Source: Streptomyces qinglanensis (GTDB taxonomy: Bacteria > Actinomycetota > Actinomycetes > Streptomycetales > Streptomycetaceae). Taken from it: DNA of 64,000 nucleotides. The notes beneath the pieces were generated by a model. It worked only from the letters and a program-made list of their open reading frames with translations, made no database searches and was not told the origin of the DNA. Shown piece by piece: positions 54,525 to 63,113 of this stretch. Location of the stretch: contig NZ_FOGO01000004.1 of NCBI RefSeq assembly GCF_900111245.1, positions 250,496 through 314,495 of the forward strand, read 5' to 3'. Both the position numbers and the translations under genes were made by a program. The first letter of the stretch is position 1, and the number at the start of each line of letters is the position of its first letter.

Positions 54525-55022
54525 GTGCACGAGCGACGCATGGTGGAACTGGCGCAGGCGTTGGCCGTCGCCAAGAGCAGGCAGGACGTGCCCGCAGCAC
54601 TGCGGCTCCTCCACCCCGACATGCTGCTGGAGGTTCCGGCATTCGGCACGACCGCCCGGGGTCCGGCCGCGAACGAGAAGGCGCTGCGGAGGTTCTTCGC
54701 CTCGTTCCCCGACTACGACGTCACGCTGGAGGGTTCGGCGAGCGACGCGGACTCGCTCGTGTGCTGGGGGACGGCGCGGCTGACGATGACCGGGGACCGG
54801 TTCGGGGTGCGCCCCGACGGCAGCCGTACCGTGCTGCCGGTGTTCATCCGGTTCACCTTCCGGGACGACCTCATCGCGAGCGAGCGGTTCTTCTTCGACC
54901 TGTCGGTGCTGTGCGCCGGGTCCGGAGTCTCCACGGACGCCGTCCGGCGCACGCTCTTCCCCGGAGCCCCCGGAGCCCCCGGAGCCCCCGGAGCCCCCGG
55001 AACCGAGAGGGGCGCGCGATGA
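54525..55022 (+). CDS. SnoaL-like/NTF2-fold protein
   Basis: 165 residues, cone-like alpha+beta fold: helical start RMVELAQALAVAKSRQDV, then LHPDMLLEVPAF, ALRRFFASFPDYDVTLEG and PVFIRFTFRDDLIASERFFFDL, typical of SnoaL-like cyclases and ester cyclases. The C-terminus has four PGA repeats from a 9-bp tandem repeat. GTG start with GAAGGAGG upstream. Overlaps the next gene by ATGA. Substrate unknown; no polyketide synthase is present. Confidence 0.82.
   Translation: MHERRMVELAQALAVAKSRQDVPAALRLLHPDMLLEVPAFGTTARGPAANEKALRRFFASFPDYDVTLEGSASDADSLVCWGTARLTMTGDRFGVRPDGSRTVLPVFIRFTFRDDLIASERFFFDLSVLCAGSGVSTDAVRRTLFPGAPGAPGAPGAPGTERGAR
54959..55003 (+). repeat. 9-bp tandem repeat inside the SnoaL-like gene
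   Basis: Four to five near-identical 9-bp units (GGAGCCCCC type) encode Pro-Gly-Ala triplets at the C-terminus. In-frame slippage would lengthen or shorten a disordered tail without a frameshift. Confidence 0.75.
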
Positions 55023-55594
55023 ACCCGAGCCCGAACGCGGCCGGCCCCCTCCCCGCCGCCGGTCCGCATGCGGAGCGCGCCGGGAACGCCGGGGAGCGCG
55101 CCCGGAACGCCGGGGAGGCCGCGTCCGCGGGCGAGTTCCGCACCGCGCACCTCTTCGACCTCGTCGTCGATCTGGACCCCTCGCTGTCCGTCGGAAGGGG
55201 CCTGTACGGCCGGCGCGTCGTCTTCGGGGCCGCCGGAGGCACCTTCCACGGCCCCCGGCTGCACGGGGAGGTGCTGCCCGGGGGCGGCGACTGGGCGCTG
55301 TTCGGCCCGGACGGGACGATGACCCTGGACGTCCGACTGACCCTGCGCACCCACGACGGGGCGCTGCTGCACATGTCCTACGGAGGCCGCCTGGTCACGC
55401 CGCCCGCGGTACGCGAAGCGCTGGGCGATCCCGCCGGACGGCACCGCGTCGACCCGGGCGACTACTACTTCCGGACCAACCCGCTGTTCGAGACCGGGGC
55501 CGAGGGCTACGCCTGGCTCAACGGCACCGTCGGCATCGGCTCGGGGCGCTTCGTCGACGGAGGGGTCGCCTACCGCGTCTCCGAGGTGCTGTAG
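55019..55594 (+). CDS. DUF3237-family protein
   Basis: 191 residues. About 40 low-complexity residues (AGNAGERARNAGEA) precede a compact beta-barrel: HLFDLVVDLDP, VGRGLYGRRVVFGAAGGTFHGPRLHGEVLPGGGDWA and YFRTNPLFETGAEGYAWLNGTVGIGSG match DUF3237. Function unknown. Translationally coupled to the SnoaL-like gene, so the two probably act on the same small molecule. Confidence 0.85.
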   Translation: MNPSPNAAGPLPAAGPHAERAGNAGERARNAGEAASAGEFRTAHLFDLVVDLDPSLSVGRGLYGRRVVFGAAGGTFHGPRLHGEVLPGGGDWALFGPDGTMTLDVRLTLRTHDGALLHMSYGGRLVTPPAVREALGDPAGRHRVDPGDYYFRTNPLFETGAEGYAWLNGTVGIGSGRFVDGGVAYRVSEVL

Positions 55595-55645
55595 CCGGCC
55601 CGTCCGCGGCCCGGAGTGACCCTGCGTGCGGGGCCGCGGCGTTCC

Positions 55646-56701
55646 TCAGGGCACTCTGGCGGTCCACCCCTCGCTGCTGTACTTGGTGAGGGCGAGCTCC
55701 TCGGCGCGGGCCGCCTCCTGCGGAGTCACCCGGCCCTCGGCGAGCCCGTGCCGGGCACGGAACGAGTCGACCATGCGCGCGATGACGTCGCCGCGGGGCA
55801 GGCCGGTCTGCCGCCGCAGCGGATCGACCCGCTTCTTCGCGCTCCTGGTGCCCTTGTCGGACATCTTCTCCTTGCCGATCCGCAGCACGTCGAGCATCTT
55901 CTCGGCGTCGATGTCGTAGGACATGGTCACGTGGTGCAGGACGGCACCGCCGCCGGCGGTGATCCGCTTCTGGGCGGCTCCGGCGATCTTGCCTTCCTTG
56001 GAGGCGATGTCGTTCAGCGGCTGGTACCAGGCCGTGATCCCCATGTCGGCCAGCGCGGTCAGCACCCAGTCGTCCAGGTATGCGTAGGAGTCCGCGAACG
56101 ACATGCCGGAGACCAGCGAGGCAGGCACCGAGAGGGAGTAGGTGATGGTGTTCTCGGCCTCCACGAACATGGCGCCGCCCCCCGAGAGGCGCCGCACGAC
56201 GGTGACCCCGTGCCGGGCCGCTCCCTCGGGGTCCACCTCATTGCGCAGCGACTGGAAGCTGCCGATGATCACCGCGGGGGAGTCCCACTCCCACACCCGG
56301 AGCGTGGGGGAGCGGCGTCCGGCGGCGACCTCCGCGGTCAGGACCTCGTCGAGGGCCATGTGCAGCGCCGGGGACTGCGGCGGCTCGTGGACGAGCTGCC
56401 AGCGGTGGTCGCTCCAGTCGGTGGCCCGGGTCAGGGCGCGGCGCACGCAGACGGCCACCCCCTCGGCGGTGAGGCCGTACATCGCCGTGCCCGGCGGCAG
56501 CGCCGCCTCGATCCGGGCGGTGAGCCCCGCCGTGTCGGTGTCCGAGGGTGCGCCTTCCAGCGCCCGGTCGATGGCGTCGAGCGCCTCGTCCGGTTCCAGG
56601 AAGAAGTCGCCCGCGACCCGGACGTTGCGCAGCACGCCGTCCTGGTCGTCCAGGTCGACCACCACCAGCTTGCCGCCGGGGATCTTGTATGCGCCGTGCA
56701 T
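55646..56701 (-). CDS. Lipoate-protein ligase family protein, accessory domain first
   Basis: 351 residues. The N-terminal 85 residues (MHGAYKIPGGKLVVVDLDDQDG then GDFFLEPDEALDAIDRAL) resemble the small lipoate-ligase accessory domain, which is C-terminal in E. coli LplA. The catalytic domain follows, with RRLSGGGAMFVEAENTITYSL and GKIAGAAQKR containing the expected Lys. Role: attaches lipoate or octanoate to E2/GcvH-type proteins, or a related transfer. The ATG at 56701 begins the accessory domain; upstream codons are noncoding. Confidence 0.87.
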   Translation of the reverse strand: MHGAYKIPGGKLVVVDLDDQDGVLRNVRVAGDFFLEPDEALDAIDRALEGAPSDTDTAGLTARIEAALPPGTAMYGLTAEGVAVCVRRALTRATDWSDHRWQLVHEPPQSPALHMALDEVLTAEVAAGRRSPTLRVWEWDSPAVIIGSFQSLRNEVDPEGAARHGVTVVRRLSGGGAMFVEAENTITYSLSVPASLVSGMSFADSYAYLDDWVLTALADMGITAWYQPLNDIASKEGKIAGAAQKRITAGGGAVLHHVTMSYDIDAEKMLDVLRIGKEKMSDKGTRSAKKRVDPLRRQTGLPRGDVIARMVDSFRARHGLAEGRVTPQEAARAEELALTKYSSEGWTARVP

Positions 56702-56763
56702 GGAGCCGACCGCCCGTCCTGAAGCGTCCGTGGACCGTCCGTCATCCGTCCGCACCCGGCCGC

Positions 56764-57231
56764 TCAGCCTACGTCGGTGACCAGCCGCCGCGCGTGGCGG
56801 GTATGACTGACCAGCAGGAACGTGGACATCACGAGCGTGATCCCCTGGGCCACGGCGGCGAGTCTCTTGTCGTCGAACCAGACCGGGTCGTACATGTTCG
56901 GGAACGGCCCCAGCTTCCCCACGTCGATGTAGAGGTAGGCGAGCAGCAGCGCCAGCCCGCCGGCGGAGACCAGCCAGGCGAACGCGTCGGAGGGGATCCG
57001 CCACCACACCAGGACCAGCAGCGCGGCGAGCGACGCCAGCCCGGCCTCGACGCGGAAGAGGTCGCCCTGGCTGATGGTCGCCCCCACCCCGTCGTACTGG
57101 TCGGCGAGGGCGGCGTGGAGGTAGGCGTTCACCACCAGACCGCCTGCCGACAGCACCCGGGCGCCGCCCTGGACGATGCGGTAGGCCCCTCCGTGGGGTG
57201 CCGGTGGAGGCGTGGGTGTCTGCGCGGTCAT
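56764..57231 (-). CDS. Small four-helix membrane protein
   Basis: 155 residues with about four membrane segments (near 20-40, 60-80, 85-103, 125-145). There is no catalytic motif. GGAG precedes the ATG at 57231. It sits 49 bp downstream of a secreted-repeat lipoprotein gene, and the pair may form a membrane unit. Family not recognised. Confidence 0.7.
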   Translation of the reverse strand: MTAQTPTPPPAPHGGAYRIVQGGARVLSAGGLVVNAYLHAALADQYDGVGATISQGDLFRVEAGLASLAALLVLVWWRIPSDAFAWLVSAGGLALLLAYLYIDVGKLGPFPNMYDPVWFDDKRLAAVAQGITLVMSTFLLVSHTRHARRLVTDVG

Positions 57232-57280
57232 GGCCGCTCCTCCTCTTCTGCCGTCCGGACGTGCGGGGCACCTGCTCGCG

Positions 57281-57832
57281 TCAGTACCCGCCGTCGCTCT
57301 CCTGCGGCTTGTCGGAGGGCTTCTTCTTCTCCTTCTTCTTCCCGTCGGTGATCTTCTTGCCGGACGGGTCGAGCACGAACCACTTGGCGCCGAACTGGTC
57401 GAGCCCCTGCCCGGCGGTGTCACCGGGCTTGTCGTCCCCCTGGTAGCGGTAGAGCGGATGGCCGTCGTAGGTGAGCTGCCGGCTGCCGTCCTTCCGCTCG
57501 GTGGTGCCCAGCAGCCCGCTCTCGGCGCCGTTCCCCGCCCTCGGCTTGCCCTTCCCCTCGACCACGACGGGGGGCCACGCCGTTGCGCAGCCCCCCTCGC
57601 AGGTCGACTTGCCCGATGTGTCGGCCTCGAACAGGTAGAGGGTGCGGCCGGAGCCGTCGGCCAGGAACCTGCCCAGGTCGCCGGAGCGCACCTCGACGGT
57701 CGCCGCCTCCTTCGAGGACGAGGGGGAGGGCGACGAGCCGCCGTCCCCGCCGCCGTCCGAGCAGCCGCCGAGCGCGGCGGCCCACAGTGCGGCAGTCCCG
57801 GCGTACACGGCTGTCCTGCTGATCTTCCGCAT
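57281..57832 (-). CDS. Secreted-repeat (PF03640-type) lipoprotein
   Basis: 183 residues. Lipobox ALGGC (Cys24), a Ser/Gly-rich linker, then the repeat GRTLYLFEADTSGKSTCEGGCATAWPPV and a second, QLTYDGHPLYRYQGDDKPGDTAGQGLDQFGAKWFVLDPSG. These Y-x-F/Y-x-x-D repeats define the family; function unknown, though it is often linked to the cell envelope or electron transfer. Lys-rich tail (KKKEKKKPSDKPQ). GAGGAG lies 5 nt before the ATG. Confidence 0.88.
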   Translation of the reverse strand: MRKISRTAVYAGTAALWAAALGGCSDGGGDGGSSPSPSSSKEAATVEVRSGDLGRFLADGSGRTLYLFEADTSGKSTCEGGCATAWPPVVVEGKGKPRAGNGAESGLLGTTERKDGSRQLTYDGHPLYRYQGDDKPGDTAGQGLDQFGAKWFVLDPSGKKITDGKKKEKKKPSDKPQESDGGY

Positions 57833-57913
57833 CAAGGCTCCTCCGGTGCCACACGGTCCCGCGGCCCGCAGCAGGCCGCGGGACCAGCGCACCACGTGCC
57901 GGAGGAGGCGGCC

Positions 57914-57953
57914 ACTCGGTGGGGGCCGTCCGCGCGGACGGCCCCCACCGAGT
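57914..57953 (-). terminator. Perfect 40-bp palindrome after the SDR gene
   Basis: 57914-57933 is the exact reverse complement of 57934-57953. It abuts the SDR stop (TGA on the minus strand at 57955-57953), sharing one base. A strong terminator for that gene, upstream of the lipoprotein operon. Confidence 0.8.
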
Positions 57954-58711
57954 CAGACGGCGAAGCCGCCGTCCACCGCGAGCAGCGCGCCGGTGACATA
58001 CCGGGCGCCGTCACCGACGAGGTGGGCCACCGAGTCGGCGATCTCCTCCGGCGTCCCGTACCGGCCGAGCAGGGTGGCGGCGGCCTGCGCCGCGGCGCTC
58101 TCCCCGTCCGCGGGGTTCATGTCGGTGTCGATCGGCCCCGGCGACACCTGGTTGACGGTGATGCCGCGTGGCGCCAGCTCGCGGGCCAGGCCCTTGGTGA
58201 GCCCGGTGACGGCCGCCTTGCTCATGGTGTAGAGCGCCATCCCGGGGAAGTGCGCGTGCGCCGAGACGCAGCTCCCGATGTTGACGATCCGGCCGCCGTC
58301 GGCCATCCGGGAGGCCGCCGCCTGCGCCACGAGGTAGGCGCCCCGCACGTTGGCCGCCAGCACCCGGTCCACCTCTTCGACCGGTACGGAGCCGAGCTCG
58401 CCCTGGCTGCCGGTCCCCGCGTTGTTCACGAGGATGTCCAGCCGCCCGAATGCCTCGGCCGCCTCGTCCGCGGCCGCCCGTACGGAGTCCGCGTCCGCCA
58501 GTGAGGCACGCACCGCCCGGGCCCGGCCGCCGCGTTCCTCGATCCGCGCGGCGACCTCGCGGGCCCGTTCGGCGTTCGCCTCGTAGGTCAGTGCCACATC
58601 CGCGCCGTCCGCCGCCAGGCGCAGGGCCACGGCCGCTCCGATACCGCGGCTGCCGCCGGTGACGAGGGCGGCCTTGCCGTCGAGGGGCTTGTCCGAGGCG
58701 TTGCTGCGCAT
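57953..58711 (-). CDS. Short-chain dehydrogenase/reductase (FabG-like)
   Basis: 252 residues, classical SDR: LVTGGSRGIGAAVALRLA, NNAGTGS, NIGSCVSAH with the catalytic Ser, YTMSK with Tyr and Lys, and SPGPIDTDMN. NADPH preference is suggested by the Arg in GGSRG. Similar proteins act on ketones or aldehydes in secondary metabolism and detoxification. Start at 58711 preferred; ATG 58750 is in frame but has no ribosome site. Confidence 0.9.
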   Translation of the reverse strand: MRSNASDKPLDGKAALVTGGSRGIGAAVALRLAADGADVALTYEANAERAREVAARIEERGGRARAVRASLADADSVRAAADEAAEAFGRLDILVNNAGTGSQGELGSVPVEEVDRVLAANVRGAYLVAQAAASRMADGGRIVNIGSCVSAHAHFPGMALYTMSKAAVTGLTKGLARELAPRGITVNQVSPGPIDTDMNPADGESAAAQAAATLLGRYGTPEEIADSVAHLVGDGARYVTGALLAVDGGFAV

Positions 58712-59031
58712 GGGTTCTTTCCGTTCGTCGAGTGCTGCTCCGGTTGGCATGACTCGATCCTGGTGCGGCGCGCTCCGCGGTGCTGGCGCTCTTCGGACGG
58801 CACATTTTGGGTCACGTATGATGCACTGCGTAGTACGGTGAAATGGACCAACCGGGTCGGTCGCGCACCCCGGGCCCGACGCGGGCCGCGCGGGTGCGGC
58901 CCCGGGCTCCGGGCTGCCAGGCGTCCAGCGTGCCCACGGTGCCGGGGGCGGCGAGGGCAACGGTGAGAGCGAATACAGCGAGTGCAGCGAGTACAGCGAG
59001 TACAGCGAGGACAAGGAGTAGTGACCCCGAG
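58712..59031. other. 320-bp divergent gap with a 9-bp repeat block
   Basis: No gene is supported, although an open frame runs into the next coding region. A promoter-like TTGGGT-N18-TAGTAC is near 58807-58836. A block of five 9-bp repeats (AGCGAGTAC type) lies at 58968-59012, and AAGGAG lies about 13 nt before the next ATG. Confidence 0.5.
58968..59012. repeat. Five 9-bp tandem repeats
   Basis: Units AGCGAATAC, AGCGAGTGC, AGCGAGTAC, AGCGAGTAC and AGCGAGGAC in the leader of the B3/B4 gene, just before its ribosome site. On the opposite strand they read as TACTCGCTG-like repeats. Confidence 0.8.
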
Positions 59032-59724
59032 ATGACCACGACCGAGGACTGGTTGGCAGCCGCCCGGATCGACCCGTCGGTCGGCGCCCTGCGCCCCGAC
59101 TACCGCGCACTGCTGATCGTCGCGGAGGGGCTGGTCCCCGGGCCGAGCGACGCCGTCAGTGAAGAACTCCTGGCCAAGGCCGAGGCGACGGCCTGTGATC
59201 CCGAGCAGCACCCGCACGCGGCGGCGTGGCGGGAGGCGTTCCAGGCATTCGGCGCCAAGCCCAAGCGCACCCGGCCCAGCGTCGACGCGCTGTTGCGGCG
59301 CGCCCCCGAGGGCCTGCCCCGCATCGACCGGCTCACGGACATCTACAACGCGGTCTCCGTGGCGCACGTCGTCCCGCTCGGCGGCGAGGACCTGGACCGC
59401 TACGCGGGACCCCTGCGGCTCACCCGCGCCGACGGCACCGAGCCCTTCGAACTGATGTCGGGCGGCGAGCCGGTGACGGAACACCCGCGGGCCGGGGAAG
59501 TGGTCTGGCGCGACGACGAGGGCGTCACCTGCCGCCGCTGGAACTGGCGGCAGTGCGTCCGCACCCGGCTGACGACCGAGACCACCCGCGCCGTCTTCCT
59601 CCTCGACGCCCTCGGGCCGATGGACGACACCGCGCTGCGGGAGGCGGGCCGCGCCCTGACCGACGCGCTGTGCGCCGCCGCCCCCGGAGCGGTGACCGCG
59701 TCCAGGCTGCTGCGCGCGGCCTGA
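59032..59724 (+). CDS. B3/B4 tRNA-binding-domain protein
   Basis: 230 residues. The core (residues about 60-200) matches the B3/B4 domain of phenylalanyl-tRNA synthetase beta chains as found in stand-alone proteins: WREAFQAFGAKPKRTRPSVDALLRRA, LPRIDRLTDIYNAVSVAHVVPLGGEDLDRY and GEVVWRDDEGVTCRRWNWRQCVRT. Such proteins may deacylate mischarged tRNA. The ATG at 59032 was chosen because the upstream frame is repeat-derived and lacks coding bias. Confidence 0.88.
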   Translation: MTTTEDWLAAARIDPSVGALRPDYRALLIVAEGLVPGPSDAVSEELLAKAEATACDPEQHPHAAAWREAFQAFGAKPKRTRPSVDALLRRAPEGLPRIDRLTDIYNAVSVAHVVPLGGEDLDRYAGPLRLTRADGTEPFELMSGGEPVTEHPRAGEVVWRDDEGVTCRRWNWRQCVRTRLTTETTRAVFLLDALGPMDDTALREAGRALTDALCAAAPGAVTASRLLRAA

Positions 59725-59733
59725 GCCCCGACC

Positions 59734-59754
59734 GCGCCCCGGCCTCCGGGGCGC
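59734..59754. terminator. Bidirectional hairpin
   Basis: Perfect 9-bp stem (59734-59742 with 59746-59754) and a 3-nt loop between convergent B3/B4 and sirtuin genes. Confidence 0.7.
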
Positions 59755-59791
59755 AGCGGCGCAGCGGTGCGGCGTGCGGCGGCCGTCCGCC

Positions 59792-60574
59792 TCAGCGGTG
59801 CAGCGCGGAGAGCAGCCGGGGCAGTGCGGTGCCGATCGGCTCCCGCACCACCTCGTCCGCGAGCGGGTCGTAGGGCGTGGACTCGGCGTTCACGATGACG
59901 AGCCGGGCCCCGTGCTCGGCCGCCAGCCCGGCCAGGGACGCGGCGGGCTGCACCTGGAGACTGGTGCCGACGGCGAGGAAGACGTCGCAGGCCCGGGCCA
60001 CCGCCACCGCCGCGGCCAGCACCTCCCCGTCGAGCTGCTGGCCGAACATCACCGTGGCGGACTTCAGCACGCCCCCGCACACCTCGCACGGCGGATCCGG
60101 CTCGCCCGCCGCGACCCGCTCCAGCGCCCGCGCCATGGCCGAGCGCTCCCCGCACGCCGTGCACAGCACCGTACGGGCGTTCCCGTGCAGCTCCAGCACC
60201 TTGCGGTCCGGAACGCCCGCAGCCTGGTGCAGCCCGTCGACGTTCTGGGTGATGACCCGTACCGGGGTGCCGGAGCGCTCCAGCCGAGCCACCGCCTCGT
60301 GGGCCGCGTTGGGGACGGCCTCCCACACCGGGCTCTCGCCGCGCATCCGCCACGAGCGGCGCCGGATGTCGGGGTCCCCCATGTAGGAGTCGTAGGTGAC
60401 CAGCTTCTCGGCCTCCGGATCGGTGCGCCACACCCCCTGCGGCCCGCGGTAGTCGGGGATGCCGGAGTCGGTGGAGATCCCGGCGCCGGTGAGGATCGCC
60501 ACCAGCGGCGGACCGCCACCGGGCGTGCCGTCCGCGGTCTCCCCGCTCCGTGGCGTGCTGTCACGTTCGCCCAT
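59792..60574 (-). CDS. Sirtuin-type NAD-dependent protein deacylase
   Basis: 260 residues. GAGISTDSGIPDYRG (NAD loop), ITQNVDGLH, catalytic His in LELHGN, zinc cysteines CTACGE and CEVCGG, and VGTSLQV. Full-length class U/III-like bacterial Sir2. Removes acyl groups from lysines, with a role in controlling metabolic enzymes such as acyl-CoA synthetases. Divergent from the IMPase gene. Confidence 0.93.
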   Translation of the reverse strand: MGERDSTPRSGETADGTPGGGPPLVAILTGAGISTDSGIPDYRGPQGVWRTDPEAEKLVTYDSYMGDPDIRRRSWRMRGESPVWEAVPNAAHEAVARLERSGTPVRVITQNVDGLHQAAGVPDRKVLELHGNARTVLCTACGERSAMARALERVAAGEPDPPCEVCGGVLKSATVMFGQQLDGEVLAAAVAVARACDVFLAVGTSLQVQPAASLAGLAAEHGARLVIVNAESTPYDPLADEVVREPIGTALPRLLSALHR

Positions 60575-60626
60575 GCGGCCAGCCTAGTTCGCCTCCGCAC
60601 CGGCAGGCGCGTGCTTCCATGGTGGG

Positions 60627-61469
60627 GTGATCGACGACGAACTGACGACAGCGGTGGAACGGGCGGTCCGCGAGGCCGTGGACGCGCAGGTCATGCCGCG
60701 CTGGCGGAAACTCGCCGAGCACGAGATCACCACCAAGACCGGCAGCCACGACCTGGTCACCGTCGCCGACCGGGAGGCGGAGCGGCAACTGGGCGACGCA
60801 CTGCGCCGGTTGCTGCCCGGCTCCGCGGTGGTCGGCGAGGAAGGCGTGCACGCCGACCCGTCCTCCTACACGGCGCTCTCCGGCCCCGACCCGGTGTGGA
60901 TCATCGACCCGGTCGACGGCACGCGCCAGTTCGTCGCGGGCGGCGAGGGCTTCTGCACCATGGTCGCGCTGGCCCACCACGGCGAGACCCTGGCCGGATG
61001 GATCCGGGCGCCGGTCCTCGGCCTGGCCGCCACGGTGCGCCGCGGCGGCGGTGTCCTGCTCAACGGAGAGCCGCTGTACGCCGGTTCCCCCGAAGCGGGT
61101 GCGCCGCTGCGTGTCGCCGTCTCGCATCCGGACTACACGGACGAGTGGCAGGAGCGTTCGCTGCGCGGGCTGCACACCGCCGGGCTGCAGGTGCGGTCCA
61201 CTGGTTCGGCGGGGTTGGAGTACCTCGCCATCGCCCGCGGGCGGCTGGACGCCGTCGCCTACACCTGGGAGGCCGCCTGGGACCACGCCGCGGGCCTGCT
61301 GGCCGTGGCCGAGGCGGGCGGCGCCAGCAGCACCGTCGAGGGCGTGCCCTTCCGCCTCGCGGGAGGCAACGCGCTGCCGTTCACCGCCGCGCGTGACGCG
61401 GACACGACCCGGCGTATGGTGGGGCTGCTGCGGGACAAGAGCGAGGACCACCGGAGCCGACCCCGCTGA
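60627..61469 (+). CDS. Inositol monophosphatase-family phosphatase
   Basis: 280 residues. [20 protein letters not shown] (metal Glu pair), [15 protein letters not shown] (metal Asp pair) and [19 protein letters not shown] are the complete metal sites. Candidate substrates are myo-inositol-1-phosphate or histidinol phosphate; the family does not allow a choice here. GTG start. The FAD oxidoreductase follows after 35 bp. Confidence 0.91.
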   Translation: MIDDELTTAVERAVREAVDAQVMPRWRKLAEHEITTKTGSHDLVTVADREAERQLGDALRRLLPGSAVVGEEGVHADPSSYTALSGPDPVWIIDPVDGTRQFVAGGEGFCTMVALAHHGETLAGWIRAPVLGLAATVRRGGGVLLNGEPLYAGSPEAGAPLRVAVSHPDYTDEWQERSLRGLHTAGLQVRSTGSAGLEYLAIARGRLDAVAYTWEAAWDHAAGLLAVAEAGGASSTVEGVPFRLAGGNALPFTAARDADTTRRMVGLLRDKSEDHRSRPR

Positions 61470-61504
61470 CCGGGGTCCGGCGAGCCGGGCGAGGGGAGCC
61501 GCAA

Positions 61505-62935
61505 GTGCCATCGATCCGGGACGCGGTGGTCGTGGGAGCCGGCCCCAACGGGCTGACGGCAGCCGTGGAACTGGCCCGGCGCGGCTTCCGGGTCGAGGTG
61601 TTCGAAGCGGGCGGTACCGTCGGCGGCGGCGCCCGTACCGAGGAGCTGACGCTGCCGGGCTTCCGGCACGACCCCTGCTCGGCCGTCCACCCCACCGGCG
61701 CCGGGTCGCCCGCCTTCGGCTCGATGCCGCTGGAGCGGTACGGGCTGGAGTGGCTGCATCCCGAACTCCCGCTGGCGCACCCGTTCCCGGACGGCACCGC
61801 CGCCGTGCTGGCCCGGTCCGTCGGCGAGACGGCGGCCTCTCTCGGCCCGCGCGACGCGGGTGCCTACCGCCGCCTGGTCGGGCCCTACCTCGGCCGGTGG
61901 GACACCCTGGCGGAGGACTTCTTCGGCTACGGCTCCGCGTTCAACGGCCGCTTCCCCGCCGATCCGCTCCAACTCGTGCGGTTCGGGCTGACCGGGCTGC
62001 AGCCGGTCACCTGGGCCAGGGCCCGCTTCCGGGACGAGAAGGCGCGGGCGCTGCTCGCGGGCATGGCCGGGCACGTCATCGCACCCCTGAACAATCTGTT
62101 CATGACAGCTCCGGCCCTGGTCTTCGCGCTCGCCGCGCACACGGTCGGCTGGCCGTTCCCGCGCGGCGGCTCGCAGGCCATCTCCGACGCGCTGGCCGGG
62201 TACCTGCGGGCGCTGGGCGGCACCATCCACACCGGCACCGAGGTCAAGCGCCTGGACGAGCTGCCGCCCGCCCGCGCCTACGTCTTCGACACCTCGCCGA
62301 CCGCGCTCGCCCGGATCGCCGGGCTGGGCAGCGCCTACGACTCCGTCCGCTACGGCGCCGCCGTCTTCAAGCTCGACTACGCCCTGGACGGACCCGTCCC
62401 GTGGACCTCTCCGGACGCGGCGCGGGCCGGGACGGTGCACATCGGGCCGACCCTGGGGGACATCGACACCGCGCTGCGCGACGCCGTGGTACGCGGCCGC
62501 GCCCCCGAGCGCCCCTTCCTGATCACCGCCCAGCCCAGCCTGACCGACCCCACCCGGGCCCCCGAGGGCAAGCACGTCTTCTGGGCCTACGGCCATCTGC
62601 CCAACAACTGGCAGGGGGACGCGACCGAGGCGGTGGAACGCCAGATCGAGCGCTTCGCGCCGGGGTTCCGGGACCGGGTGCTGGCGCGGGCCGCCGCGGG
62701 GCCGCCGCAGCTCGCCGCGCGCAACGCCAACTATGTCGGCGGCGACATCTCCTGCGGGTCGGCCGCCGGACTGCGGCTGCTGATCCGGCCCAAGCTCAAG
62801 CGCGTCCCGTACGAGACCGCGCACCCGTCCGTCTACCTGTGCTCCTCCGCCGCGCCGCCCGGTCCCGGAGTGCACGGGATGGCGGGCCATCACGCCGCCC
62901 GAGCCGTGTGGCGCCGCCTCCGCCGGGAGCGGTGA
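61505..62935 (+). CDS. FAD-dependent oxidoreductase (phytoene-desaturase-like)
   Basis: 476 residues. The N-terminal FAD loop [28 protein letters not shown] leads into [26 protein letters not shown]. The C-terminus [20 protein letters not shown] is the closing FAD motif of CrtI-like proteins. No carotenoid genes accompany it, so this is more likely one of the many CrtI-like dehydrogenases of unknown substrate. GTG start; probably co-transcribed with the IMPase gene. Confidence 0.88.
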   Translation: MPSIRDAVVVGAGPNGLTAAVELARRGFRVEVFEAGGTVGGGARTEELTLPGFRHDPCSAVHPTGAGSPAFGSMPLERYGLEWLHPELPLAHPFPDGTAAVLARSVGETAASLGPRDAGAYRRLVGPYLGRWDTLAEDFFGYGSAFNGRFPADPLQLVRFGLTGLQPVTWARARFRDEKARALLAGMAGHVIAPLNNLFMTAPALVFALAAHTVGWPFPRGGSQAISDALAGYLRALGGTIHTGTEVKRLDELPPARAYVFDTSPTALARIAGLGSAYDSVRYGAAVFKLDYALDGPVPWTSPDAARAGTVHIGPTLGDIDTALRDAVVRGRAPERPFLITAQPSLTDPTRAPEGKHVFWAYGHLPNNWQGDATEAVERQIERFAPGFRDRVLARAAAGPPQLAARNANYVGGDISCGSAAGLRLLIRPKLKRVPYETAHPSVYLCSSAAPPGPGVHGMAGHHAARAVWRRLRRER

Positions 62936-63113
62936 GACCGGGGACCGTACGGCGGCCGGCCGCGCGCCGCGTAGGGTGCGGGGCGGCGCGTGCGCGGCGG
63001 AGGGGACGCGCCCCCTGCGGCCATGGCGCCATGGTCGGGGGAGGCGTCGGAAAGATAGGGTCCCCAAGGCGCGACTGCCTGTTCGAACAACAGAGAGACC
63101 CAGGGGCAGAACC

